Assembly: GCF_003515775.1 (NCBI RefSeq)
Contig: NZ_QWEI01000001.1
Location: 166,106-230,105 of the forward strand
Origin: Ureibacillus yapensis
GTDB lineage: Bacteria > Bacillota > Bacilli > Bacillales_A > Planococcaceae
Length of the DNA stretch: 64,000 nucleotides
Reading direction: 5' to 3'
Shown here: piece after piece, positions 50,806 to 58,817 of the stretch
Layout: every line of letters begins with the position of its first letter
Numbering within the stretch: the stretch's first letter is position 1
The notes under the pieces: model-generated
Told to the model about the DNA's origin: nothing
Database searches by the model: none
The model's input: only the letters and a program-made list of their open reading frames with translations
Program-made: the position numbers and the translations under genes

Positions 50806-52452
50806 CTAATCTCCGCATGGTGCCGGTTCAACTTCTATTTTGCAGCTCATGTCCTGATAGTCGTAATTCAAAATGCGTTTAACACGTTTAAAATATTTGA
50901 ACAAACGTTCATTTGGATGGGCATTTTCTTTATATTCCTCAATGATTCTTGTCACTAATGGAACCAATGCCTCTGGCTCGATTCCCTCCGCAACAGGCTG
51001 CGCTGCGTGAGCAGTACGCCCGACCGGCTTTGCCCCAATGAACAAGTCAAACTTCTTCTTCCGGTAGACAATGCCAATATCATCAAATACAGCCCGGTAG
51101 CATGCCATGCCGCACCCATTAAAGCCGATATGTAATTCCTTGGGTAATTTCATTCCGCCTAAATCTCGTTGAAGTGCTTCTGCATATGGAATAGCATCCG
51201 TTTTTTCGCCATAGCAAAAATCACATGCTTTTAGATTTAAATAATCACCGGTTGGAGCAAGTAAGAATCCGACATTTTCCAAGATTCCGATAATTTCGAG
51301 AGGATTTTCTGTAGGGATCTTTAGATGAATTTTATGATCAGGTGTATATTCCATGGTGCCGTTTTCGCCGATGACATCTGCCAAAGTACGCATTTGTTCA
51401 GGGGTAAAAAATTTGTTCGCAACGCCTGGACTTACTCCAATCTCGAATATGGATTCGATTTTCTGCTGTACAATTGGCTTTGCTAAAGTCTGTCCTTTTG
51501 ACGGTTCATTCCGTTGTCCACCTACAAGTGCCAATGCTTCATTGGCTAGTTCAAGGGGTGATTCATTAGTCTTTTTTTTAACAACGATTTTTTCAAAACC
51601 ACTTTTTGCATAACCTGTTTCCTGATCAAGCGCCCATGGTTCAGCTTCTTTTTTCAAACGCTGATGTGGTTTCAATGGTTGTTTCTCTTCCCCCAATGTA
51701 TATTTCCGTTGATACCCACGAGGTGTAATCATTTTATTATCATAGAAAAATGTGGAGGAATTCCCTATCACAACCGTCGTTAACATGCCAATTTCATGGT
51801 TTAACATTTCTGCTAGAGTGGTCATGACAATGTGTTGTTTTTCTCTAAAGGCACTTTTCACTAGACCAACCGGTGTGGCCGGAGAGCGATATTGCAATAA
51901 TATCCGCTGTGCTTCAACAATTTGTCTTGTACGGCGGCCGCTTTTGGGATTGTAAAATGCTATGACGAAGTCCGCCATGGCAGCGGCTTCAATCCGTTTT
52001 TCAATGACTGTCCATGGTGTTAAATGGTCACTTAAACTAATGGTGCAGGAGTCATGCATAACGGGAGCACCAAGTAAACTCGCACAAGAATTTATCGCCG
52101 ATATCCCGGGTACGACTTCGACTTCTATGCCGGTGTCTTGCGTCCAACCAAGTTCTATGAGCACCTCATAGACAAGTCCCGCCATTCCATAAACACCCGC
52201 ATCACCACTGGAAATAACAGATACAATATTGCCTAGTTCCGCTTGGCGAACCGCTTCCTGTGCACGAGAAACCTCTTCGGTCATTCCCGTGCTGACGATC
52301 GATTTCGCTGTAACTAAATGTGCAATTAACTCCACATATGTTTTATAGCCGATGATATACTCGCTTTCCTGCAAGGCATCAACGGCCCTTTTGGTAATAT
52401 GTTCATAATCGCCTGGTCCAAAGCCAACGACATAAATTTTCCCTTTCTTCAT
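50806..52452 (-). CDS. cbiH: CbiH60: C17-methyltransferase with C-terminal iron-sulfur domain
   Basis: A 548-residue two-domain protein. Residues ~1-245 are the ring-contracting class III methylase CbiH/CobJ (YVVGFGPGDYEHIT, VSVISSGDAGVYGMAGL, VVPGISAINSCASLLGAP). After a ~90-residue linker comes a sulfite/nitrite-reductase-like half domain (IPTENPLEIIGILENVGF) with the Cys pairs in KACDFCYGEK and GFNGCGMACY, expected to bind a 4Fe-4S cluster. This matches the 60-kDa CbiH60 form known from B. megaterium. First gene of the operon; GGAGGAG ribosome site and a cobalamin riboswitch about 290 nt upstream. Confidence 0.94.
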   Translation of the reverse strand: MKKGKIYVVGFGPGDYEHITKRAVDALQESEYIIGYKTYVELIAHLVTAKSIVSTGMTEEVSRAQEAVRQAELGNIVSVISSGDAGVYGMAGLVYEVLIELGWTQDTGIEVEVVPGISAINSCASLLGAPVMHDSCTISLSDHLTPWTVIEKRIEAAAMADFVIAFYNPKSGRRTRQIVEAQRILLQYRSPATPVGLVKSAFREKQHIVMTTLAEMLNHEIGMLTTVVIGNSSTFFYDNKMITPRGYQRKYTLGEEKQPLKPHQRLKKEAEPWALDQETGYAKSGFEKIVVKKKTNESPLELANEALALVGGQRNEPSKGQTLAKPIVQQKIESIFEIGVSPGVANKFFTPEQMRTLADVIGENGTMEYTPDHKIHLKIPTENPLEIIGILENVGFLLAPTGDYLNLKACDFCYGEKTDAIPYAEALQRDLGGMKLPKELHIGFNGCGMACYRAVFDDIGIVYRKKKFDLFIGAKPVGRTAHAAQPVAEGIEPEALVPLVTRIIEEYKENAHPNERLFKYFKRVKRILNYDYQDMSCKIEVEPAPCGD

Positions 52453-52603
52453 AACGCTCCTCCTAAACTATAAAATTATCTGAAAACTTGCTCTCTCCTT
52501 GCATGAAAGTGCTCATCACGAACAGCCCCCGGTTTAAAATAGGGAATCTTTTTTGTTCCTTAGATTGTTCCGCTCTGGTTGGAAGGTTAAAAATGTTGGG
52601 GAA

Positions 52604-52641
52604 AATAAAAAAGCCTGTACTCTTTTAAGGAATACAGGCTT
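52604..52641 (-). terminator. Expression-platform terminator of the cbiH riboswitch
   Basis: AAGCCTGTA (52611-52619) pairs with TACAGGCTT (52633-52641); on the minus strand the stem is followed by TTTTTATTTT. It lies between the riboswitch and cbiH and would stop transcription when cobalamin is bound. Confidence 0.85.
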
Positions 52642-52737
52642 AAATCACGTGGGCATAACAAAAAAGTTAAATACCTTCATGTAATTAACAAAACTCTAGC
52701 CTTATCTTTTCCCTCCGAAAAGTATAACTATCATTAT

Positions 52738-52866
52738 TAAGCAGGTTTCCTGACTCGGCTTCATTTTACTGCCACACCTTCCCAATGCTATGGTGGTTTT
52801 GTGGGTTCATCTGCCTTACAGTAGCGGGGGCTGTACTAGACTTTCACTAGTTTCCCTTTTACCTCA
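52738..52866 (-). ncRNA. Cobalamin riboswitch controlling the cbi/cob operon
   Basis: Reading the minus strand: GGGAAACTAGTGAAAGTC, then CAGCCCCCGCTACTGTAA, then GGGAAGGTGTGGCAGTAAAA and finally the B12 box GAGTCAGGAAACCTGC (near 52741-52756). These are the conserved elements of the adenosylcobalamin aptamer. With the terminator downstream it should repress the 18-gene operon when cobalamin is plentiful. Confidence 0.93.
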
Positions 52867-52918
52867 TTTGAATTATGAGCACTTAATAATTTTCAAACTT
52901 TAATATTAAATTATGAAA

Positions 52919-52946
52919 ACTATAACATATTAAATTTAAGAATCAA
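52919..52946 (-). promoter_or_regulatory. Candidate promoter of the cbi/cob operon
   Basis: On the minus strand TTGATT (52941-52946) and TATAGT (52919-52924) are spaced by 16 nt, about 55 nt before the riboswitch core. Confidence 0.5.
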
Positions 52947-52973
52947 ACCATTTTTTAAAAATTTAGGTAAATA

Positions 52974-53002
52974 TAGATTCAGCATGGAATAACTGCTATT
53001 AT
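52974..53002 (+). promoter_or_regulatory. Candidate promoter of the cbiMNQO operon
   Basis: TAGATT (52974-52979) and TATTAT (52997-53002) with 17-nt spacing, just upstream of the plus-strand riboswitch. The -35 is weak. Confidence 0.4.
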
Positions 53003-53043
53003 GTCCATATGACGACATTTGAATGATTTTTGGCGCTATTTTT

Positions 53044-53180
53044 AGCTTAATAGGGAAGCACGGTGCAATTCCGTCACTGTCCCGCAACTGTAATTCGGAG
53101 CAACCCAACATGACCACTGTTTTTAATAACGGGAAGGTTTGGAACGCGTTGATGAAAAGTCAGGAGACCTGCCAATAATC
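53044..53180 (+). ncRNA. Cobalamin riboswitch controlling cbiMNQO
   Basis: The conserved elements are in order: AATAGGGAAGCACGGTG with AATTCCG, then CTGTCCCGCAACTGTAA, then GGGAAGGTTTGG, then TTGATGAAAAGTCAGGAG and CCTGCC (B12 box near 53158-53173). About 115 nt separate it from cbiM; a wobble-rich hairpin near 53216-53240 may be its expression platform. It should shut off cobalt import when cobalamin is sufficient. Confidence 0.93.
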
Positions 53181-53296
53181 AAGTAAATTCAGCCTACGAG
53201 GATAGGTATGGACAAAGGCATATAAAATAATGTGTCTTTCTTTCATGCACTTTTCTTCCAAAATTTTTTCGTCAAATGCTTAAGAGGAGGATAATC

Positions 53297-54040
53297 ATGA
53301 AAAGCTTTACTTCAAAACTATTCTATTTTGGGATAGCATTATTGTTTATTCCACAACAAGCCTATGCGATGCACATTATGGAGGGATTCTTGCCTCCTGG
53401 ATGGGCAATTTTTTGGTTTCTGTTAAGTTTGCCATTTTTGTTCATAGGTTTACGTTCGATTCAGCAAACGGTTAAGGAACATCCTGAAAGTAAAATGTTG
53501 TTAGGTTTATCGGGTGCATTTGCATTCGTTTTATCCGCGTTAAAAATCCCTTCAGTTACCGGCAGTTCTTCTCATCCCACAGGTATAGGATTAGGAACAA
53601 TTTTATTTGGCCCCTTTATCATGAGTGTTATGGGATCCATCGTTCTTTTATTCCAGACATTACTGCTTGCCCATGGCGGCCTTACTACTTTGGGAGCAAA
53701 TATATTTTCCATGGCTATCGTCGGACCATTCATTGCTTATGGCATTTTCAAAGGAGCAACAAAAATTGGAGCATCTTTTTCAGTTGCAGTATTTTTGGCG
53801 GCTATGCTAGGTGATATAGGTACATATATTATGACTTCATTCCAATTGGCAATCGCATTCCCTTCTGAAGTTGGCAGTTTCTTTGCTTCTTTTCAAAAAT
53901 TCAGTGGTATTTTTGCTTTAACGCAAATTCCATTGGCAGTTAGTGAAGGTATATTAACCGTTATTGTTATGAATTTCCTGCAACTATACAATAAGCGGGA
54001 ATTAACTGCCCTAAATATTTTGAAAGTAAAGGAGAATTAG
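53297..54040 (+). CDS. cbiM: Cobalt ECF transporter substrate-binding protein CbiM
   Basis: A 247-residue membrane protein that selects Co(II). An N-terminal signal-like segment (~1-23, ending QQAYA) precedes the metal-binding start [16 protein letters not shown], the invariant family signature in which the Met-His chelates the cobalt. Six to seven helices follow ([25 protein letters not shown] is the next conserved block). GAGGAGG ribosome site selects the ATG at 53297. First gene of cbiMNQO. Confidence 0.95.
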   Translation: MKSFTSKLFYFGIALLFIPQQAYAMHIMEGFLPPGWAIFWFLLSLPFLFIGLRSIQQTVKEHPESKMLLGLSGAFAFVLSALKIPSVTGSSSHPTGIGLGTILFGPFIMSVMGSIVLLFQTLLLAHGGLTTLGANIFSMAIVGPFIAYGIFKGATKIGASFSVAVFLAAMLGDIGTYIMTSFQLAIAFPSEVGSFFASFQKFSGIFALTQIPLAVSEGILTVIVMNFLQLYNKRELTALNILKVKEN

Positions 54041-54041
54041 T

Positions 54042-54329
54042 ATGTGGAGAAAAAATATAATTCTATTTTCCTTTGTTGTAATTTTAACAATATTTCCACT
54101 TATTTTTTTACAGGATGCGGACTTTGATGGAGCCGATGGAAAAGCGGAAGAAGCAATTACAGACATTGCCGTTAGTTATGAACCATGGTTCCATGCAATT
54201 TGGGAACCCCCAAGCGGTGAAGTGGAAAGTTTATTATTTGTCTTGCAGGCCATAATCGGGGCGGGCTTTATTGGATATTTCATTGGATTTATGCGTGGGC
54301 GTTCAAAAAATTCAAAGGTTGATTCGTAA
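54042..54329 (+). CDS. cbiN: Cobalt transporter accessory protein CbiN
   Basis: A 95-residue protein with two membrane helices (~5-22 and ~66-85) flanking an extracellular loop that contains the family motif FDGADGKAEEAI and YEPWFHAIWEPPSGEVESLLF. CbiN is needed to load cobalt into CbiM. Starts one base past cbiM and overlaps cbiQ by one base. Confidence 0.94.
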   Translation: MWRKNIILFSFVVILTIFPLIFLQDADFDGADGKAEEAITDIAVSYEPWFHAIWEPPSGEVESLLFVLQAIIGAGFIGYFIGFMRGRSKNSKVDS

Positions 54330-55108
54330 TGCTATCGATTGATCAATATGCGCATATCAATAAATTAGCTTCAATCAACGCAAATCAAAAAATCGTTTTA
54401 TCAATTGGCGCTCTTTTATGTGTTTGGCTGACACGTGATTTTGCCGTTGCCTTATGGACATTTCTGCTTATGTCCTTTCTGATTGTATGTATTGCACGAA
54501 TCCCTTTTCGCTATTACCTTTTGTTATTATTGGCTCCAGCGAGCTTCTGTCTTTTGGGGGTTCTTGCAGTCGCTATTTCATTTACATTAGCTTCTACCTT
54601 GCCTAGTGAAGCTATTTGGGTTACCTCTATATTTCAGATAAAAATCTTTATCTTATCTAGTAATCTTCTTCGGGCATTTCAATTATTTTATACGGCATTT
54701 GGAATGGTTGCTTGTTTATATTTTTGTATTTTAACTACTCCAATGTATGAGATAAATCATTTTCTAAAGAAGTTGCGTATACCCGATGTAATCGTTGAAC
54801 TAATGACTTTAACCTATCATTTTATATTTATATTTTTGGATTGTATGCAAAAAATCTATATAGCCCAAAAAACGAGATTAGGTTATCAAACAGCAAAATC
54901 CAGCTTTCTTGCTTTGTCATTCCTGATTGCAGCACTGGCCAGGGAGATTTTTAAGCGAAACGGCCAGATGATATTGGCAATGAAAGCTCGAAATATCGAC
55001 TCTTTTTTAATTCCACAAGTCTTTTACAAGAAGAAAGCTGCTTGTAAAAAACTGAGATGGGTGATGGCAATGTATACTACCATTACCTTATTACTCTTGC
55101 TATGTTAG
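54329..55108 (+). CDS. cbiQ: Cobalt ECF transporter transmembrane protein CbiQ
   Basis: The T component of the ECF transporter, 259 residues, with about five helices. The cytoplasmic coupling motifs are visible as ARG-like segments: LTYHFIFIFLDCMQKIYIAQKTRLGY and MILAMKARNIDS, the latter containing the A-x-x-A-R-G/N type helix that docks on CbiO. Starts at the ATG of a TAATG overlap with cbiN. Belongs to the cbiMNQO operon. Confidence 0.92.
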   Translation: MLSIDQYAHINKLASINANQKIVLSIGALLCVWLTRDFAVALWTFLLMSFLIVCIARIPFRYYLLLLLAPASFCLLGVLAVAISFTLASTLPSEAIWVTSIFQIKIFILSSNLLRAFQLFYTAFGMVACLYFCILTTPMYEINHFLKKLRIPDVIVELMTLTYHFIFIFLDCMQKIYIAQKTRLGYQTAKSSFLALSFLIAALAREIFKRNGQMILAMKARNIDSFLIPQVFYKKKAACKKLRWVMAMYTTITLLLLLC

Positions 55109-55119
55109 GAGGCGTTTAC

Positions 55120-55965
55120 TTGACAGCACCTTATTTCCAGTTGAACGATGTAGGTTATTGCTACCCTGATGGTACAATGGCCTTATCAAATTGTACCTTT
55201 ACTATACCGAAAAATAAGAAAATCGCCATTCTCGGTCAAAATGGATCGGGAAAATCCACGCTTTTTCAATTATTGATGGGCCTGATTCCTCCTACGCATG
55301 GGGAGATTATTTTCGAAGGCAGTCCATTAAACTATAAAAAAACAACAACTTCTTTACTTCGACAAAAAGTGGGATTAATCTTTCAAGAAGCGGATCACCA
55401 ACTATTTGCATCAACAGTCGAGCAAGATGTCATGTATGGGCCAATTAATCTGGGATGGCCAAAAATGAAAATACAACAGCAAGTTGAAGAGGCTCTCCAG
55501 TTTACAGAGCTAACACCTTTGGCAGAACGACCCGTCCATTTTTTAAGCGGCGGGCAAAAAAAACGAGCAACGATTGCTGGAGTATATGCCATGGATCCTT
55601 CTGTTTTCATTTTGGATGAACCCACAAGCAGCTTGGATTATTATTTTTCCAAGCAGCTAATGAAGTATTTAGACCTTCTTTTGGATGATAATCGAACATT
55701 TTTGTTTGCCACTCATCAAATTAACTTGGTATATGGCTGGGCTGATTATTATATTGTGCTTCACGATGGAAAAGTTATTTACGAAGGGAACGCTCAAGGT
55801 TTATTTTCAAATAATGATATGCTTCAACTTGCACATATTGAAAAACCTTGGTTATTTGAAGTATATGAAGAGCTGGTTAAAGATTCAGGAGTATTTGCAC
55901 CTCCCTCTAATAAAGCCGAATTATTTAAGTTGATTCAAGAAAAGAACATCATTAAAAATCCTTAA
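55120..55965 (+). CDS. cbiO: Cobalt ECF transporter ATPase CbiO
   Basis: The energising ABC ATPase, 281 residues. Walker A is ILGQNGSGKST near residue 40, Q-loop LIFQEADHQLFAS, ABC signature HFLSGGQKKRATIAG, Walker B VFILDEPTSSLD, and H-loop FLFATHQINL. AGGAGGCG 7 nt before a TTG at 55120 gives the best start; the frame is open 21 codons earlier, inside cbiQ, without a ribosome site. Ends the operon. Confidence 0.94.
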   Translation: MTAPYFQLNDVGYCYPDGTMALSNCTFTIPKNKKIAILGQNGSGKSTLFQLLMGLIPPTHGEIIFEGSPLNYKKTTTSLLRQKVGLIFQEADHQLFASTVEQDVMYGPINLGWPKMKIQQQVEEALQFTELTPLAERPVHFLSGGQKKRATIAGVYAMDPSVFILDEPTSSLDYYFSKQLMKYLDLLLDDNRTFLFATHQINLVYGWADYYIVLHDGKVIYEGNAQGLFSNNDMLQLAHIEKPWLFEVYEELVKDSGVFAPPSNKAELFKLIQEKNIIKNP

Positions 55966-55980
55966 TTGTTTCATCATTAA

Positions 55981-56020
55981 CGCACTCTCAATTATCTACT
56001 TGAGGGTGCGATTGTGTATT
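55981..56020 (+). terminator. Probable terminator of cbiMNQO
   Basis: CGCACTCTCAA (55981-55991) pairs with TTGAGGGTGCG (56000-56010), one mismatch, but the following ATTGTGTATTT is a poor T-run. Confidence 0.5.
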
Positions 56021-56230
56021 TATAGAAGTTCTCCAATACGCTCTTTTATCTCAGAGTATCCCCTTAATTGTCCACACAATTAACTCCACGAAATTATTGT
56101 TCTAACTAATTCTCCTCGTATTACTATTTATAAGTTTCTTAGTAATATAGCTAAAAACAAACTATTAAATTCCGCCAGCCTCTCCATTTATAAATTCTCA
56201 ATTTTAGAAATTTGATAAAACTCAAGGCAC

Positions 56231-56244
56231 AGAACATATTTTCG
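56231..56244. promoter_or_regulatory. Candidate LexA (SOS) box upstream of the YdjM-like gene
   Basis: AGAACATATTTTCG differs from the Bacillus LexA consensus CGAACATATGTTCG at two of 14 positions. It overlaps the spacer of a promoter whose -10 is TACAAT (56247-56252), 47 bp before the gene start. No other feature is seen in 56021-56230. Confidence 0.55.
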
Positions 56245-56290
56245 TATACAATATGGGCAGACCATCTTTTTTATTTCAAGGAGGCATCAT

Positions 56291-56812
56291 ATGAATAAAC
56301 CGGCACATTTAATGGGTGGTTTAACGGCAGGTATTGCTGTTTTAAAAAACATCGAATCAACAGTTCCACAAATTGGGCTAACAGATGCAATGGTTAGTGG
56401 TGGAGTTGTACTTTGCGGAGCACTATTAGGGTCCCTTCTCCCGGATATCGATCATCGCAATAGCTATATCGGCAGAAAGCTGAAAGTCGCTTCTTTCATT
56501 ATCAGCAAGACACTGGGACATCGAAGCGTCATACATACTCCATTGGTCATCTTTGCTTTTTCAGCACTGCTTTACTTTTTTTCCAAGGAATTAACAGGAC
56601 AATCCCAAGTTTTATCCAGTTACTTTATCATGGGATTAAGCGCTGGGATGTGGAGTCATCTGCTTTTGGACATGATGACGAGAAGAGGCATCCCTCTCCT
56701 CTATCCAATTACGAAAAAGAGTTTTCGCATTGCCAACTTTAAAGGCGGTGGCATGGGCGATACCATCTCTATCATAGGATGCGCTATTTTAATTGTCTTT
56801 CTTTTAAAATGA
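56291..56812 (+). CDS. YdjM-like membrane-bound metal-dependent hydrolase (DUF457)
   Basis: A 173-residue membrane protein with about four helices. The family motifs are HLMGGLTAGIAVL near the N terminus, LGSLLPDIDHRNSYIGRK (Asp-x-Asp-His) near residues 48-65, LGHRSVIHTPLVIFAF (H-R-x-x-x-H) near 79-95, and HLLLDMMTRRGIPLLYPITKKSFR near 121-144; these His/Asp residues are the proposed metal ligands. E. coli YdjM belongs to this family and is LexA-regulated. Here the gene stands beside yneB-yneA-lexA and has a LexA-box-like site. AAGGAGG ribosome site. The enzymatic reaction is unknown. Confidence 0.85.
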   Translation: MNKPAHLMGGLTAGIAVLKNIESTVPQIGLTDAMVSGGVVLCGALLGSLLPDIDHRNSYIGRKLKVASFIISKTLGHRSVIHTPLVIFAFSALLYFFSKELTGQSQVLSSYFIMGLSAGMWSHLLLDMMTRRGIPLLYPITKKSFRIANFKGGGMGDTISIIGCAILIVFLLK

Positions 56813-56816
56813 GCAT

Positions 56817-56859
56817 AAAAAAAGTACATTACATACTAAAAATTTAATATGTAATGTAC
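56817..56859 (-). terminator. Terminator of yneA-yneB
   Basis: GTACATTACATA (56824-56835) pairs perfectly with TATGTAATGTAC (56848-56859); on the minus strand it ends in seven T. It may also serve the convergent YdjM-like gene. Confidence 0.82.
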
Positions 56860-56881
56860 GATCCTATATTATTCTTTTCCT

Positions 56882-57882
<1,001 letters not shown>

Positions 57883-57896
57883 TATAACCCCTTTTC

Positions 57897-57979
57897 CGAA
57901 TGTTTGTTCGTAGAATGTATGTTCTTACTTTAAACCGAACATTTGTTTTTTGTCAACACCATTTTCGAACCTATGTTTG
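57897..57979. promoter_or_regulatory. Four LexA-box-like sites in the yneA-lexA control region
   Basis: Matches to CGAACNNNNGTTCG are: CGAATGTTTGTTCG (57897-57910, one mismatch), AGAATGTATGTTCT (57912-57925), CGAACATTTGTTTT (57936-57949) and CGAACCTATGTTTG (57966-57979). The third lies between the -35 TTGACA (minus strand, 57951-57956) and -10 TAAAGT (57927-57932) of yneA. The fourth overlaps the lexA -35. Confidence 0.8.
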
Positions 57980-58005
57980 CATTTTCGTTTTCCCACTGCT
58001 ATACT
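57977..58005 (+). promoter_or_regulatory. lexA promoter
   Basis: TTGCAT (57977-57982), 17-nt spacer, TATACT (58000-58005), about 46 nt before the lexA start. LexA box 4 covers the -35, so self-repression is expected. Confidence 0.65.
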
Positions 58006-58051
58006 ATATGTAACCAATAGAGATACATATTCACAAAAAGAGGTGATAGAG

Positions 58052-58672
58052 TTGAAAAAGATTTCAAAAAGACAAGAAGACATCTTAACATTCATCAAGG
58101 AAGAAGTTCGTACAAAAGGTTATCCGCCATCTGTCCGGGAAATTGGCGAAGCAGTTGGTCTTGCCTCTAGTTCAACTGTACATGGCCATTTGGCGCGTCT
58201 GGAAAGCAAAGGTTTAATTCGCCGCGACCCTACGAAACCGCGTGCCATTGAAGTGTTGGAGCAGGAAGATCTCATGATTCCAAAACAACCGGTTGTTCAC
58301 GTTCCTTTAGTAGGGAAAGTAACGGCAGGGCTTCCTATTACGGCTATCGAAAACATCGAGGAATACTTCCCTCTTCCAAATACATATGGGACAAGTGACG
58401 AAAAACTATTTATGCTTGAAGTAATGGGAGAATCCATGATTGAAGCGGGAATCTTGGATGGAGATTATGTAATCGTTAAACAAGCATCAAGTGCCGAAAA
58501 CGGGGAAATCGTGGTCGCGATGACAGAGGAAGATGAAGCGACAGTCAAACGTTTCTTTAAAGAAAAAACGCATTTCCGTCTGCAGCCCGAGAACTCAAGT
58601 ATGGACCCAATCCTCGTAAATCAAGTGACGATTTTGGGTAAAGTCGTAGGGTTATATAGAAATATTCATTAA
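58052..58672 (+). CDS. lexA: SOS repressor LexA
   Basis: A 206-residue repressor. The winged-helix domain (1-65: [46 protein letters not shown]) is nearly identical to B. subtilis LexA. The latent peptidase domain has the AG cleavage bond in KVTAGLPI near residue 92, the catalytic Ser in [11 protein letters not shown] near 128 and Lys in [15 protein letters not shown] near 166. The start is a TTG at 58052 with AGGTGAT 5-6 nt upstream; the frame is open 34 codons earlier but crosses the promoter, so that extension is not real. Confidence 0.96.
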   Translation: MKKISKRQEDILTFIKEEVRTKGYPPSVREIGEAVGLASSSTVHGHLARLESKGLIRRDPTKPRAIEVLEQEDLMIPKQPVVHVPLVGKVTAGLPITAIENIEEYFPLPNTYGTSDEKLFMLEVMGESMIEAGILDGDYVIVKQASSAENGEIVVAMTEEDEATVKRFFKEKTHFRLQPENSSMDPILVNQVTILGKVVGLYRNIH

Positions 58673-58681
58673 AAAATAGTT

Positions 58682-58734
58682 AGTGACCCGACAACCGGCA
58701 AAGTTCGGTTGTTGAGGTCTGTCGGTGCCACTCA
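58682..58734 (+). other. Nested hairpin downstream of lexA
   Basis: An outer imperfect stem (AGTG...CCGACA with TGTCGG...CACT) encloses an inner stem CAACCG/CGGTTG. No T-run follows. It may be a factor-dependent terminator or an RNA structure of lexA mRNA. No other feature is seen between lexA and the terminator at 58765. Confidence 0.35.
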
Positions 58735-58764
58735 TGCAAACTACAACTCTATAGTCCTCACATA

Positions 58765-58804
58765 GAAAAAATCGACTTGCCATACGCATTGCGGCAAATC
58801 GATT
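58765..58804 (-). terminator. Terminator of the meta-cleavage operon
   Basis: AATCGACTTGCC (58770-58781) pairs with GGCAAATCGATT (58792-58803) with one mismatch; on the minus strand the stem is followed by TTTTTTC. It lies just after the dmpC stop. Confidence 0.85.
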
Positions 58805-58817
58805 TATTTAATTTCTA

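Noticed and set aside
52920-53117. 65-codon minus-strand open frame between the two riboswitches
   Set aside because: It overlaps the plus-strand cobalamin aptamer and both promoters and has no family resemblance.
57950-58051. N-terminal 34-codon extension of LexA
   Set aside because: It would begin upstream of the lexA promoter and inside LexA boxes; the TTG at 58052 has a good ribosome site and gives the family length.
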